The position numbers and the translations under genes were made by a program. Below the pieces are notes generated by a model that searched no databases, had not been told where the DNA came from, and saw only the letters and a list, made by a program, of their open reading frames with translations. Below are positions 52,801 to 56,935 of a DNA stretch of 64,000 nucleotides, piece after piece; position 1 is the stretch's first letter; each line of letters starts with the position of its first letter. Where the stretch lies: positions 1,005,001 to 1,069,000 of the forward strand of contig CM056587.1 in assembly GCA_029721435.1 (NCBI GenBank), read 5' to 3'. This stretch comes from Gymnothorax reevesii. Taxonomy: Eukaryota; Chordata; Actinopteri; Anguilliformes; Muraenidae.

Positions 52801-53987
52801 CACCAGAAGGCACAGGAACAAAGATTAGCCCTCAAAACAAAGTGAAGTACATGTCTCACCCAGCATGACTCGGCAAGAAACTCCACCTCAGGTGATATCA
52901 CTCACCGTGATGTCTGCTTCTTTCCCGATGCCACTGCTACGCTAATAATTCCCTTCAAGACGATATGAGACAGGTGTTTTTGAATGTGGTTTATGGGAGT
53001 AAACAAATTATTTTCGCACCATTTATGGTCATGTACCTGTTCAGGCAATGTGAACAAGTTTAAGTGCTGTGCCTTACGGATAAACCACTGGCCAAATCAT
53101 AATGTAAAATCACCTGTTCGACAGCAGCAATGAAAAAGCATCAGTCCTGGAAGGAAACAAGTTTTGCCGTCTGTGGAAGAGGAGCTAATAGACATTAATC
53201 AGAGTCGTTCACAAATTAAGCACCGCTCTGGGAGACCTAGAACAGGGTAATGACTTTAACAGTGACATTATTTCACATTTATTGGAGGTCAAGTCTGCAT
53301 GGGTCAGAATGTTTCAAAAGACAGATGAAGTAGATCTTTAAGAACAGCCATTTACTTACATCATAAACAAAGCATACGCCACACCTCTTCCAATACTTTC
53401 ACGCCAAAGTAAAATGGTTATTTTTGGCCCAACATATCACGACCATGTCAAAAAAAAAAACTCAAATACAAAGAAAATGATGGTTTTTGTTTTAATAAAA
53501 ACACACTGTCACAGAGAGCCAATTAAACCTAGTGTTCCTACTGAAAGTACGGTTGTGGTGAAAGAGTCCTTTCCAGGAAGCAGAAGTGCTGCCTGTCAGC
53601 CACTATTTATGGAGGACACGGGAAGCATAAAAAGGAGGCCATAGAGGTTCCCTTAGCAGCCAGTGTGGTGTAGCGTTCAGAGCAGGGAGAAGGACACTGT
53701 GCAGCGATTTTTTTCAGGATGGGCGAAGTATTTAGCGCATAGTTTTTGAGAGCGTGCATGAGTATACAAAGGCAAGTGTGCAGGCGTACGTATGAGTGAC
53801 TGTGTACATGCATACTCACGAGAGAAAGTTGAGAGCGCATCCTTGCTGCCATTGGTCTCTGCGACAGCACGTCTAAACTGATCCAGGACGATGTTGAGCT
53901 CGGAGGAGCGCTGCAGCGTCCTGTGTTCCGCCACACGGAGGCGCTCCTTCAAGGCATGGAACTCCCGCTGGTATGCAATCAGCTCTT
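11879..53987 (-). CDS. mgat4a: mgat4a, N-glycan GlcNAc-transferase IVa (partial, 11 exons)
   Basis: The enzyme transfers GlcNAc in beta-1,4 linkage from UDP-GlcNAc to the alpha-1,3-arm mannose of N-glycans in the Golgi, starting an extra antenna (family GT54). Eleven exons on the minus strand join in frame with GT-AG introns and give about 435 codons; the vertebrate protein is about 535. Order: coiled-coil stem (exon I), catalytic domain (II-IX, with VMGIPTVKR, the acidic EDD triplet and [11 protein letters not shown]), and C-terminal domain (X-XI). Stem residues ([15 protein letters not shown]) and the [11 protein letters not shown] block favour mgat4a over mgat4b. The signal-anchor exon and the last C-terminal exons were not found and probably lie outside. 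No disabling mutation is visible, so the gene is likely functional. Introns are swollen by repeats. Confidence 0.96.
11958..12588. other. mgat4a intron, no other feature
   Basis: Short intron between exons X and XI; only unremarkable sequence with a pyrimidine-rich patch near 12400-12480. Confidence 0.7.
12589..12782 (-). CDS. mgat4a: mgat4a exon X
   Basis: Encodes the boundary of the catalytic and C-terminal domains: [20 protein letters not shown], then [20 protein letters not shown], then [13 protein letters not shown]. This is one of the most conserved stretches of MGAT4A. Acceptor ...ctgcccag; donor GTGAGTG. It begins at a codon boundary and ends with two bases of an Arg codon finished in exon XI. 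Confidence 0.96.
12951..13500. mobile_element. Non-autonomous element with ...GACTATATTAAAAAATGGACG ends
   Basis: The left end (ACAGACTGTATAAAAAGATG) and right end (reverse complement ATAGACTATATTAAAAAAAT) are imperfect inverted repeats of about 28 bases that continue into GGACG. There is no coding frame inside. It sits in the intron between exons IX and X. The superfamily is not determined. Confidence 0.65.
13711..13818 (-). CDS. mgat4a: mgat4a exon IX
   Basis: Encodes [20 protein letters not shown] followed by [16 protein letters not shown], exactly 36 codons with codon-boundary phases on both sides. Acceptor preceded by a pyrimidine tract (ccccttacag); donor GTATGC. The block is near-invariant in vertebrate MGAT4A and MGAT4B. 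Confidence 0.96.
13945..15012. repeat. Compound CA microsatellite with CCAACCCTAACACT spacers
   Basis: About 1.07 kb of (CA)n runs interrupted at irregular intervals by blocks such as CCAACACTAACACCAACCCT ending in AACACT, so it is a higher-order array rather than a plain dinucleotide repeat. It lies in the intron between exons VIII and IX. CA-rich sequence continues less regularly to about 15190. Confidence 0.95.
15191..16183. other. mgat4a intron, nothing recognised
   Basis: No exon, transposase frame or clear inverted termini were recognised. Confidence 0.5.
16184..16260. repeat. Dispersed repeat fragment shared with 41085-41160
   Basis: The block containing CTGATTCATATCGCAAAATA and GGCGAAAACTAAGACTT recurs with changes near 41105-41150 (CTGATTCATATTGCAATATT, GGCGAAAACAAGGACTT). 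Both have the same orientation. Family unknown. Nothing else was recognised from 16261 to 16737. Confidence 0.55.
16738..17770 (+). pseudogene. CR1-like LINE reverse transcriptase, 5' part (split by insertions)
   Basis: Plus-strand frames give [75 protein letters not shown], the active-site [26 protein letters not shown], then [20 protein letters not shown] and [19 protein letters not shown]. These are the palm, thumb and C-terminal blocks of CR1-clade LINEs, in order. Stops (for example after HGFR and LESI) and shifts inactivate it. It is 5'-truncated near 16738, lacking the endonuclease, and interrupted at 17770; the 3' part resumes at 21404. Confidence 0.9.
17771..19468. mobile_element. 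TA-flanked insertion in the CR1-like LINE
   Basis: The CR1-like copy at 56.9-58.5 kb is uninterrupted here (...GTGAACTATGTAGG...). In this copy that point is split: GAACTA is followed by 1.7 kb of foreign sequence ending ...GACATAAT and then TATGTAGG. TA lies on both sides. ATGTCTCCCCCTTCC near 17797 has its inverted copy near 19452-19466. There is no protein frame; the interior has long non-coding sequence with a GCTGCAAGCAGCG block. The left edge could be up to 26 bases further in. Confidence 0.65.
19478..21403. mobile_element. hAT-type DNA transposon (non-autonomous)
   Basis: Ends are CAGTGGTTCTCAACTGGT and its inverted counterpart ACCAGTTGAGAATCACTG, typical of Charlie-like hAT elements. 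The 8-base direct repeat ATGTAGGA flanks it exactly (19470-19477 and 21404-21411), the hAT target size. Subterminal GACCCA/GGGTC motifs are present. No transposase is encoded. A further MITE sits inside it. Confidence 0.93.
19973..20817. mobile_element. MITE-family element nested in the hAT
   Basis: Inverted ends GCTTGCACACTGGACGCGAA and TTCGCGTCCAGTGTGCAAGC bound 845 bases with TAA on each side (TTAA on the right). The terminal core is shared with the small elements at 8.1, 10.6 and 54.7 kb. No recognisable transposase frame inside. Confidence 0.8.
21404..21713 (+). pseudogene. CR1-like LINE, 3' part of the copy begun at 16738
   Basis: Translation gives [20 protein letters not shown], then [20 protein letters not shown] and [20 protein letters not shown], the extreme C-terminus of the CR1-like reverse transcriptase. 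It is followed by the non-coding tail (GGGCTGAAAGGCCTGTTC) and a short ATGTT-type repeat that ends the LINE. The matching uninterrupted protein is on the minus strand at 57016-57246. Confidence 0.9.
21972..22102 (-). CDS. mgat4a: mgat4a exon VIII
   Basis: Encodes [20 protein letters not shown] then [20 protein letters not shown] and KDA. It begins with two bases completing the Gly split from exon VII and ends at a codon boundary. Acceptor ...cctccccag; donor GTGCGT. A CA run near 21910-21930 lies just inside the downstream intron. Confidence 0.96.
22369..22483 (-). CDS. mgat4a: mgat4a exon VII with the EDD motif
   Basis: Encodes [30 protein letters not shown] and EFSQLGFI. The EDD triplet is the likely DXD-type metal and UDP-sugar site of GT54 enzymes. 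Mammalian MGAT4A has Leu-Glu-Asp-Asp here, so the Met is a mild change. Acceptor ...cttctgcag; donor GTAAGA. It ends with one base of the Gly codon completed in exon VIII. Confidence 0.96.
22484..23329. other. mgat4a intron, nothing recognised
   Basis: No exon or transposon ends recognised, apart from a short GT run at 23090-23108 and GGATTCC/GGGATTCC-rich sequence near 23260-23300. Confidence 0.5.
23330..23420 (+). repeat. L2/SINE-type 3' tail fragment
   Basis: CACTGTAAAGCGTCTTTGTG followed by GTGAAAAGCGCTATACAAAA and a short ATTGAATGA repeat matches the 3' tail shared by L2 LINEs and their SINE partners in fish. Confidence 0.7.
23488..23635 (+). repeat. Left arm of a long inverted repeat
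   Basis: This stretch (with GAAATTTTTATTCCCACTTG, AGTTCCGGACCCCAGCAGAA and AGCCAATCAGCAGCCTTGTG) is matched in inverted orientation at 30405-30545 with scattered differences. The LTR retrotransposon lies between the arms. Confidence 0.85.
23636..24024. other. Left loop flank of the inverted repeat
   Basis: AT-rich sequence between the inverted arm and the LTR; the last four bases are the ACTT target site of the LTR element. No gene recognised. Confidence 0.5.
24025..24520 (-). repeat. 3' LTR
   Basis: This copy lies downstream of pol on the minus strand. A purine-rich stretch (GGAATGGAGG on the minus strand, 24521-24530) directly precedes it and is the likely polypurine tract. By reading, it matches the other LTR base for base. 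Confidence 0.95.
24648..28589 (-). CDS. Gag C-terminus plus protease-integrase-RT-RNase H polyprotein
   Basis: One open frame of 1313 residues from the first Met after the last gag stop. Landmarks: gag CCHC knuckle at 113-126 ([14 protein letters not shown]); aspartic protease DTGA at 205-208 with the LLLGND strand near 274-279; integrase zinc-binding His459/His466 and a Cys cluster at 493-499; integrase catalytic D530, D589, E625 (35 residues between the last two); GPY module at 763-765; reverse transcriptase with YIDD at 1046-1049; RNase H D1195, E1237, D1265; stop after ADCLSRV. All catalytic residues expected of an active element are present. Reverse transcriptase follows integrase, unlike most Gypsy elements. 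Confidence 0.95.
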   Translation of the reverse strand: MEVKDDFNSLKEMVLVEEFKNCVKDDVKTYLNEKQALNLQSAAKFADEYVLTHKSKFQSSSNNKWSQFQKKGYGDTQDSSPKDKDKSGDGAQKSSNRSDQSVKADSDKSGLVCSYCKKSGHVTTNCWFLKAKKEKEKDTKPNAFVKTRLETPVVDNQSAKLPASCGAKKPNTADFVREEFLPFVSEGFVALNEHTTPVPIYILRDTGASQSLLLMDSLELRDETASGDFILVQGIEGRTVSVPLRSIFLKSDLVTGQVKVGLMSSLPIKGVSLLLGNDLAGGKVVPPVHLTSQPSTEDGDEDPSLYPSCAVTRAMAKKAKEEDDVVPSSTLNSQDSGGSPHDSDWPTMVSPFEDLSDTFISSLFSQPDGSGDSDVSGDLSLSRKRLIEEQTNDPEICVLKRRALPEKEMDAVPVGYYLKDGVLMRKWRPPDIPANADWAVVRQIVVPKVYRNEILTMAHSLPLGGHLGVNKTVDKIMKHFFWPGLREDVSNFCKTCHTCQVVGKHQLDPPVAPLQPIPAFGEPFSRVIVDCVGPLPKTRSGNQYLLTIMCASTRFPEAIPLRNIKATAISKALIKFFTLFGLPREIQSDQGSNFTSGLFQQVVYELGAKQILSSAYHPESQGALERFHSTLKTMMRTYCYDHEKDWDEGVHLLLFAAREAVQESTGFSPFELVFGHEVRGPLLLLSEQWQEKEPHISLLDYVGKFKERLRAACDLAKENLKSSQGKMKTWYDHKARSREFKPGEKVLVLFPLQSNPLQARFHGPYEILTKLNDLNYIVKTPDRRKPKQLCHINMLKPYHDRNARVAAVTSDSPMVETCEDEGEFQDDEPRIKAEVLSCKLSNTEVLQNLDVKLQHLEPSQRDQFERLIKKYEDLFPDVPKRVTIASHDVDVGDAKPIKQHPYRMNPEKRKIAEKEVEYMLKHDIIRPSNSDWSSPCVLVPKPDGSTRFCTDYRKVNAVTRTDVFPIPRIDDCIDSVGQAKFLTKIDLLKGYWCVPLTERAKSISAFATPSGLYQYEVLPFGMKNAPATFQRMIQSTIDGLPRTGAYIDDLITWSDSWEEHLKDVETLFQRLTQANLTVNLNKSDFGCATVTYLGYVIGQGKVAPINAKVQAIMDFPVPDNKKALRRFLGMIGYYRKFCKNFAEIALSLTNQLKKGVKFTWDDACQRAFDHLKSLLCHFPVLKSPDFNKPFSIAVDASDQACGSVLLQRSDSDDIEHPVAYFSRKFNRHQRNYSTIEKELLALVLSLQHFEVYVCTGQKPMIVYTDHNPLMFLSKMKNKNRRLLNWSLILQEFDLEIKHLKGTDNVIADCLSRV
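28590..29511 (-). pseudogene. gag, N-terminal and middle part, broken by three lesions
   Basis: The first frame (from 29511) encodes [20 protein letters not shown] and a helical region. A +1-type shift near the A-run at 29240-29250 moves to a very charged Glu/Arg/Lys coiled-coil region (29249-29004). A TAA at 29001-29003 and a TGA at 28683-28685 then interrupt the same frame. Between them is a capsid-like segment ([40 protein letters not shown]) resembling SCAN-like gag proteins of vertebrate Gmr1/Gypsy elements. The frame after the TGA continues directly into the zinc knuckle and pol, so gag and pol seem to have been one reading frame. Confidence 0.88.
29571..29592 (-). promoter_or_regulatory. 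Probable primer-binding site (tRNA-Pro-like)
   Basis: Three bases after the 5' LTR the minus strand reads TGGGGGCTC, then AAGG, then TCCGGGAT. The two blocks match the known tRNA-Pro primer-binding site used by many vertebrate retroelements, with three extra bases between them. The primer identity is an inference. Confidence 0.55.
29595..30090 (-). repeat. 5' LTR with TATA box
   Basis: On the minus strand it begins TGTAATGTGAATATAGGCCA. It carries GAGTATATAAGG (complement of 29927-29938), a good TATA box, in its first third. Matches the 3' LTR along its length by reading. Confidence 0.93.
30091..30404. other. Right loop flank of the inverted repeat
   Basis: Begins with the ACTT target duplication. 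AT-rich, no gene recognised. Confidence 0.5.
30405..30545 (-). repeat. Right arm of the long inverted repeat
   Basis: Reverse complement of the 23488-23635 arm, with blocks TTCTGTTGGGGTCCGGAACT and GAGTGGGAATAAAAATTTCG. The host element of these arms is not identified. From 30546 to 30960 I see no gene, only a GCTGC-rich patch near 30690-30750. Confidence 0.85.
30968..31650. repeat. 32-bp G-rich minisatellite, about 21 units
   Basis: The unit is GGGAGTGGGACAGGAGTGGG followed by AGTCACTTTACT. Units differ mainly by ACAGG/ACGGG and GGGAG/GGAAG changes. Because 32 is not a multiple of 3 and the unit has no stop, long periodic frames appear in all three phases; they are not genes. Confidence 0.97.
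31684..31780. repeat. Telomere-like GGGTTAGG repeat patch
   Basis: GAGGGTTAGGGGTTAAGGTT and variants, similar to TTAGGG. A short GT microsatellite follows at 31843-31884. Confidence 0.8.
31985..32060 (-). CDS. mgat4a: mgat4a exon VI
   Basis: Encodes [20 protein letters not shown] and VYYVQ. Its first base completes the Arg codon begun in exon V, and it ends at a codon boundary before the MEDD of exon VII. Acceptor ...tgctcgcag; donor GTGAGTG. The upstream intron is a tandem array that starts within about ten bases of the acceptor. Confidence 0.95.
32071..32500. repeat. 73-bp minisatellite against the exon VI acceptor
   Basis: About six units of 73 bases containing CTTTACTGACCGTTGCGGTC, ACATCGACCACAGCAGAGAG and AGGATAACACCTGCTTTAG. 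The unit next to the exon is the most diverged, and the outer units are nearly identical to one another. Confidence 0.95.
32501..35050. other. mgat4a intron, nothing recognised
   Basis: 2.5 kb of AT-rich sequence with homopolymer runs (poly-A about 32740, poly-T about 33540). No exon, transposase frame or paired termini recognised. Confidence 0.5.
35053..35354. mobile_element. TA-side MITE with CAACCCC...GGGGTTG ends
   Basis: Starts CAACCCCGATTCCGAAATAG after TA and ends with the inverted CTATTTTGGAATTGGGGTTG. A widespread fish Tc1/mariner-like MITE pattern. The right TA has become CA. Confidence 0.8.
35357..35615 (+). pseudogene. Tc1-like transposase, N-terminal part
   Basis: Frames give [20 protein letters not shown] (the GRPR-type hook region) and, after shifts, [16 protein letters not shown] with an IHGRAVRL end. 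This is the DNA-binding half of a Tc1-type transposase. It stops at 35615 and continues at 36975. Confidence 0.75.
35616..36974. mobile_element. AGGGTCATTCC-type element inside a Tc1-like copy
   Basis: Starts AGGGTCATTCCGTGTCAATT and ends with the inverted counterpart (AATTGACATGGAATCACCCT). A similar pair of ends occurs at 39654 and 41949. Removing it rejoins the interrupted Tc1-like reading frame. It carries a second, smaller TA-flanked element. No transposase of its own was recognised. Confidence 0.75.
35944..36487 (+). mobile_element. Small Tc1-like element, nested
   Basis: Ends CACTGCTCGGCCAAAAAAAA and its inverted counterpart (TTTTTTTTGTCCGGGCAGTG), flanked by TA at 35942-35943 and 36488-36489. 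The interior keeps a degraded Tc1 block ([20 protein letters not shown], the Asp-containing end of the DDE domain) in a shifted frame. Confidence 0.85.
36975..37350 (+). pseudogene. Tc1-like transposase, continuation of the 35357 copy
   Basis: Codons from the junction read [20 protein letters not shown] (with a shift), then [19 protein letters not shown] and, further on, [17 protein letters not shown]. This corresponds to the KPLL...AKKH...W..ILWTDESK region of Tc1 transposases, directly following the block lost at 35615. Confidence 0.7.
37351..39359. other. mgat4a intron, nothing recognised
   Basis: No exon or paired transposon ends recognised up to exon V. Confidence 0.5.
39360..39473 (-). 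CDS. mgat4a: mgat4a exon V
   Basis: Encodes [20 protein letters not shown] then [17 protein letters not shown]. It starts with the last base of a Glu codon shared with exon IV and ends with two bases of an Arg codon completed in exon VI. Donor GTAGGA; acceptor ...ctccctcag. Confidence 0.95.
40155..41537. mobile_element. hAT-like element with CAGGGCTCGAAA ends
   Basis: Left end CAGGGCTCGAAAAGTCG and inverted right end (AGTTAATTTCGAGCCCTG). CAGGGC is repeated on both flanks, but a clean 8-base target duplication could not be aligned. Inside are a CR1-like tail fragment and the dispersed block also found at 16184. Confidence 0.7.
40766..40832 (+). repeat. CR1-like LINE 3' tail fragment
   Basis: GAAACTGGCAAGCTTAGTTG and GGCTGAAAGGCCTGTTCATG followed by a TCATG pentamer repeat matches the 3' end of the CR1-like copy at 21.65-21.71 kb. 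It is a very short, 5'-truncated insertion inside the hAT-like element. Confidence 0.85.
42078..42124 (-). CDS. mgat4a: mgat4a exon IV (47 bp)
   Basis: Encodes [15 protein letters not shown] plus two bases of a Glu codon finished in exon V. Acceptor ...tttctccgcag; donor GTGAGTG. This very small exon aligns with the family TDIDYVHGVVANLEKE block. Confidence 0.93.
42125..43423. other. mgat4a intron, nothing recognised
   Basis: AT-rich sequence with no paired termini or exon-like frame. Confidence 0.5.
43424..43556. repeat. CA/CGCA microsatellite
   Basis: Runs of CACA, CGCACG and CACGCG with two AACCAACATAAACACAC-like interruptions, just downstream (in gene sense) of the exon III donor. Confidence 0.93.
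43583..43716 (-). CDS. mgat4a: mgat4a exon III
   Basis: Encodes [40 protein letters not shown] and FVGE, the start of the catalytic domain. Two initial bases complete the Val codon begun in exon II. Acceptor ...cctctgcag; donor GTGAGAG. Confidence 0.96.
43717..44699. other. mgat4a intron, nothing recognised
   Basis: No repeat termini or exon-like frame recognised. Confidence 0.5.
44700..45020. repeat. Imperfect minisatellite of about 60 bp
   Basis: About five or six degenerate units around the blocks TAAATATCTTCATATTTC, CTGCACATCATTCCTGCAGG and TTG. Unit length varies through small indels. Confidence 0.8.
45021..47725. other. mgat4a intron; CpG-rich CG/CCCGCC patch
   Basis: Mostly undistinguished. 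Notable points are a CA-GC-CCGCCC run at 46036-46076, a poly-C/poly-T run near 45390-45422, and short TTTGAGGAATTCT-like repeats near 47110-47215. No gene recognised. Confidence 0.5.
47726..48340. repeat. Dispersed repeat with internal ~155-bp tandem units
   Basis: Two to three imperfect copies of a module: GGTCAAT(C/T)(A/G)GACAAAT, then AGATATGGC, then AAAGC(G/T)CCACCT and TTGAACCA-ACAGGTAT, then ATGTCATC-TG-GACAC. No stop-free frame, so apparently non-coding. The 5' edge (CCATCGGAGGCGACGGCTGG) and the CGGCGGTGGCGGCGG patch at 48325-48342 may belong to it. Confidence 0.65.
48380..49260 (-). mobile_element. Tc1-like transposon fragment, antisense
   Basis: Starts CAGTCACCCCAAAAATTATT after TA. 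The minus strand encodes the middle of a Tc1-type transposase ([33 protein letters not shown]) in a frame broken near the poly-rich segments. The right end is not resolved. Confidence 0.8.
49308..49765 (+). mobile_element. Tc1-like transposon fragment, sense
   Basis: Starts CAGTCCCCCCAAAAATTATT after TA, the same terminus as the neighbour at 48380. The plus strand encodes the C-terminal catalytic end: [40 protein letters not shown], then [16 protein letters not shown] and the S-P-N-L-N-P-A-E block carry the second Asp and the final acidic residue of the DDE motif. The middle of the gene is deleted. Confidence 0.85.
49855..50100. repeat. Inverted-repeat element with TGTATCCCCGAA ends
   Basis: GAGTACATGTATCCCCGAAG near the left and its partial inverted counterpart (CGTTCGGGGGATACAATG) near the right bound 245 bases of non-coding sequence. 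Probable MITE, family unknown. Confidence 0.55.
50101..52092. other. mgat4a intron, nothing firmly recognised
   Basis: AT-rich sequence. A 74-codon frame at 51193-51417 has no splice signals or recognised family and is not called a gene. Confidence 0.5.
52093..52430. mobile_element. MITE with ACCTCCGCCA ends
   Basis: TACCTCCGCCACACC at the left is inverted at the right (ACCTCCGTGGCGGAAATAAT). The 3' half (TTCTGTTCCAATCTGTTCAT, AACTTTTTGAGTTATCCTGT) is a repeat pattern common in fish. No coding sequence. Confidence 0.7.
52609..52749 (-). CDS. mgat4a: mgat4a exon II
   Basis: Encodes [40 protein letters not shown] and GMGRTG, the stem-to-catalytic transition. It opens with two bases completing a His codon from exon I and closes with one base of the Val codon finished in exon III. 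Acceptor ...ttggtccacag; donor GTGAGC. Confidence 0.96.
52750..53819. other. mgat4a intron, nothing recognised
   Basis: About 1.07 kb without repeat termini or exon-like frame; a poly-A run near 53450. Confidence 0.55.
53820..53987 (-). CDS. mgat4a: mgat4a exon I found here (stem coiled coil)
   Basis: Encodes [40 protein letters not shown] and [15 protein letters not shown], a heptad-like stem helix that in the family follows the N-terminal membrane anchor. Begins with two bases of a Glu codon from the previous exon, which is not in the window. Acceptor ...tgtctctgcag; donor GTGAGT. Confidence 0.95.
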
Positions 53988-54059
53988 CTGCAGAGACAAA
54001 CAGGAGTTTCCGATGAAATCAACACCTATGCATGGACACACTGAGTTGCCAAAGCAATC

Positions 54060-54216
54060 AGGTCCTCTACACAAACACAGAGATGCGAATGTTCTGAGCT
54101 GCTCGACATAGACACCCAGATGATGCTGGTGCCATCAGCTCCTCTGCACAAACACACAGAGATGCTAATGCTACCAGTTCCTCAACACAAACAGAAATGC
54201 TAATGCCATCAGCTCC

Positions 54217-54251
<35 letters not shown>

Positions 54252-54450
54252 ATGCTAATGCTACCAACTCCTCAACACAAACACACAGATGCTAATGCCA
54301 CCAGCTCCTCAACACAAACACACAGAGATGCTAATGCCACCAGCTCCTCAACACAAACACACAGAGATGCTAATGCCACCAGCTCCTCAACAAAAATACA
54401 GAGATGCTAATGCCACCAGCTCCTCTACAAACACAAAGAGATGCTAATGC
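54060..54450. repeat. ~40-bp minisatellite resembling the exon I acceptor
   Basis: About nine units built from GATGCTAATGCCACCAGCTC, CTCAACACAAACACACAGA and similar, with a poly-A run at 54221-54248 inside one unit. On the minus strand the units read TTTGTG(C/T)(A/T)GAGGAGCTG, close to the real acceptor TTTGTCTCTGCAG|AAGAGCTG 70 bases away. A stray copy lies at 56670-56712. Confidence 0.9.
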
Positions 54451-54696
54451 TAACAACAGCAGTTCTGCAAGAAAATATGTATGAATTCTGCCGAAACACG
54501 ACGCATCTGACTGTAAACCAACAGGAGCTTAAATGCTATAATTACTATAATAACGTTAATGGTAGTTTGTCAGATGTTACGCGGGCATTTTATTTTATAC
54601 CACATATAGAACTGAATATTATGTAATTACTGTTGGTTAATTTTCACTAACTGGTGCCTCTGAATCTGACTCCATTGCCGCATTTCAAGATAATTT

Positions 54697-54850
54697 CACA
54701 CTGGACGCGAAACAAATTTTTCATACGACAGATTACATTCAAAGTCAATGCGAAGACGCGAATACGCACAAGATTCCAATCTTTGCATTGACTTTGAATG
54801 TCTTCTGTCGTCTGAAAAATTCGTTTCGCGTCCGGTGTGAAAGCAGCTTC
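54697..54850. mobile_element. Short palindromic MITE (GCTGCTTTCACAC family)
   Basis: Left TTTCACACTGGACGCGAAAC and right GTTTCGCGTCCGGTGTGAAA are inverted around two copies of the ACTTTGAATGT/ACATTCAAAGT core. Same family as 10644-10750. Confidence 0.8.
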
Positions 54851-54916
54851 ATTCGCGCTGCTCACTTTCTCACCGCAGGCGTCAGGGGAGCCTCCGAGGT
54901 CAGGCAGGGGGAAGGA

Positions 54917-55236
54917 AAGGTCCATAAAACTACGCAAAAAAAAACCTGTACAAAATTATGTCGTTTTCAGGTGTTACCCCTTCTGGACACTTGGATTGCA
55001 GCGGATGAGCAGTATGGAGGAATATTACAAAGTTTTTGCATAGTTTTATGGACCTTTTCTTTTCGGTGACCATAGACGCTTGTTATATGGATTTGTGGTG
55101 CAGGAGGTAAACCACCCCAGTCTCAGGTCTGCACTTTGAGGAATAAAAAACTACACCGGACTTCTCATCAGCATGAGGGTAAGTCGATAATGACTGAATT
55201 TCATTTTTGGGTGAACTATTCCTTTAAGGGATCCAC
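54917..55236. repeat. Fish interspersed repeat ending GGTGAACTATTCCTTTAAG
   Basis: The right end (TTTTTGGGTGAACTATTCCT) is a very common fish repeat terminus. An inner inverted pair (GGTCCATAAAACTACGCAAA and its complement near 55035-55055) frames 140 bases. Non-coding. Confidence 0.65.
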
Positions 55237-56107
55237 TCTGAAGAAGCCAGTTTTTCTTGCCATACCTGTAATGTGACGTTCATCACCCAATTTGGTGCCC
55301 AAGTCACACTGCGGCAAATCAAACGAATCATGCATTAAGTCATCACACTGCACTTACCTCAGATCGCACATTTAATAATGATGCAAGATGAAACAAGTTA
55401 GTGCTTGTCTCAAGATTTCATTATTTGTTCGAGTTTTAACATGATGAACTGAACATTACTTAATATTCATACTTTCAACAAATCTATAGCATTTTATGAT
55501 GAACGATGGTGCGTTTAAATGGCCAATACAGTGTGTCTATTGAAAAATTCACATAAAATAAACTAGGCTGAACACCATCCCAATTTTTTTGTCAGATGAA
55601 GTTGACAACTATATCAATCCATGGTAAAGATTTGAAGGATGTGGTCAATTGCGCAAATGGGGACCCATGAACTTCAAAATTGCAATTTTTTCCGTAAAAT
55701 GAAAAACAAGCAAAATAAAAAAAAACTATTTTTTCTTCTCACTCCTGCAGAGATACAAACAGGATGAACGTGGATTACCCATGAGAGGTATCAGGAATTG
55801 TCACAAAAAAATTTCAAGCTTGAAGAATTCCCAAAACTTTCTGATCTGTTGCATTTAAAGAGTAAAGCAATTTTTGCGATTTTTGGCTTTTCGGCCTAAT
55901 TTAGAGCCCTATTGTGGAGCAACTATGGTAGATACACCCAATCTGACTAGAAATTCTGATTCTAGGGGAAAAGGTGACCAAAGAAACCAAAAACCTGATC
56001 TGCAGGTTAATAATAGAGGAGCAGTGGAAGCCCAAAGTTGGACGAAACACAATTTCGTCAAAATAAAAAAATAAATAAAATAAAAAACAAGATGTGCTTG
56101 TAAACAC
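55237..56107. other. Upstream intron, nothing recognised
   Basis: AT-rich sequence without gene or repeat termini that I can identify. Confidence 0.5.
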
Positions 56108-56505
56108 TGATGCCCCCGTACATAACATGCGAATGCTAACCATTAAAGGCCTATCATGAGTCAGTCAAAGGTTAAAGGTCAAGGTCACAATGTCAACATT
56201 CATTACCTCATCAGAAAGGCCTTATCCTAAGGAATACATACGCCAGGTATCAAATGCCTAGTACTACCTAATGAAAAGTTATGGCCAATGTTAAAGTTTT
56301 TGTCACCAAACGTCATGCTCCAAGGTCAAGGTCAGAAGGTCAAAAGTCATGACTCCATCTGAAATGCCTTCTCACAAGCAATGCATATGCCAAGTATCAA
56401 AGTCCTATCATGAGCCGATCAAAAGTTATAGCCATCGCAAAGTGTGGACAGACAGACAGGTGAAAAACTATATGCCCCCGAAACTTCGTTTACGGGGGCA
56501 TAAAA
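56108..56505. mobile_element. MITE with TGCCCCCGTA ends
   Basis: TGATGCCCCCGTACA at the left and its inverted form (TTTACGGGGGCATAAA) at the right, with internal near-duplicate segments (AAGGTCAAGGTCA, CAAGTATCAAA/CAGGTATCAAA). Non-coding. The stray minisatellite unit at 56670-56712 lies to its right. Confidence 0.75.
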
Positions 56506-56935
56506 ATACTTAAAACTGTGACAGGTCATCACTTCAAAACTATTAGGGATATTGGTCTATTACTTGGTATTATTTCATTAGTCCACCAGAGGTACCCTAA
56601 TGAATTTTTTGAGAAATTTCTGAGGGGGTCATCTGGGAGGGTCTGGATGCTTAGATATGGACTGACCCAAATGCTAATGCCGCCAGCTCCTCAACACAAA
56701 CACAGAGAGATGGTAATTTTTTTCTGGAATGTCAAGCCCTGTTATACTTGTCAGCTGGCTTCACAGATCAGTAGGAAAGCCTCCCAGAGTCCCATCACAG
56801 GTGCTTCACATTGATCAAATCAGATACCTGAAACTGATGAGGGTTGGAGTCACAACTCAAGATGGTTCTGGTGGAACAGAGTAGCAGCATTCTTGTGATT
56901 TTTTTTCAGGCAGACAGAAGGGATGTCATAAAATA

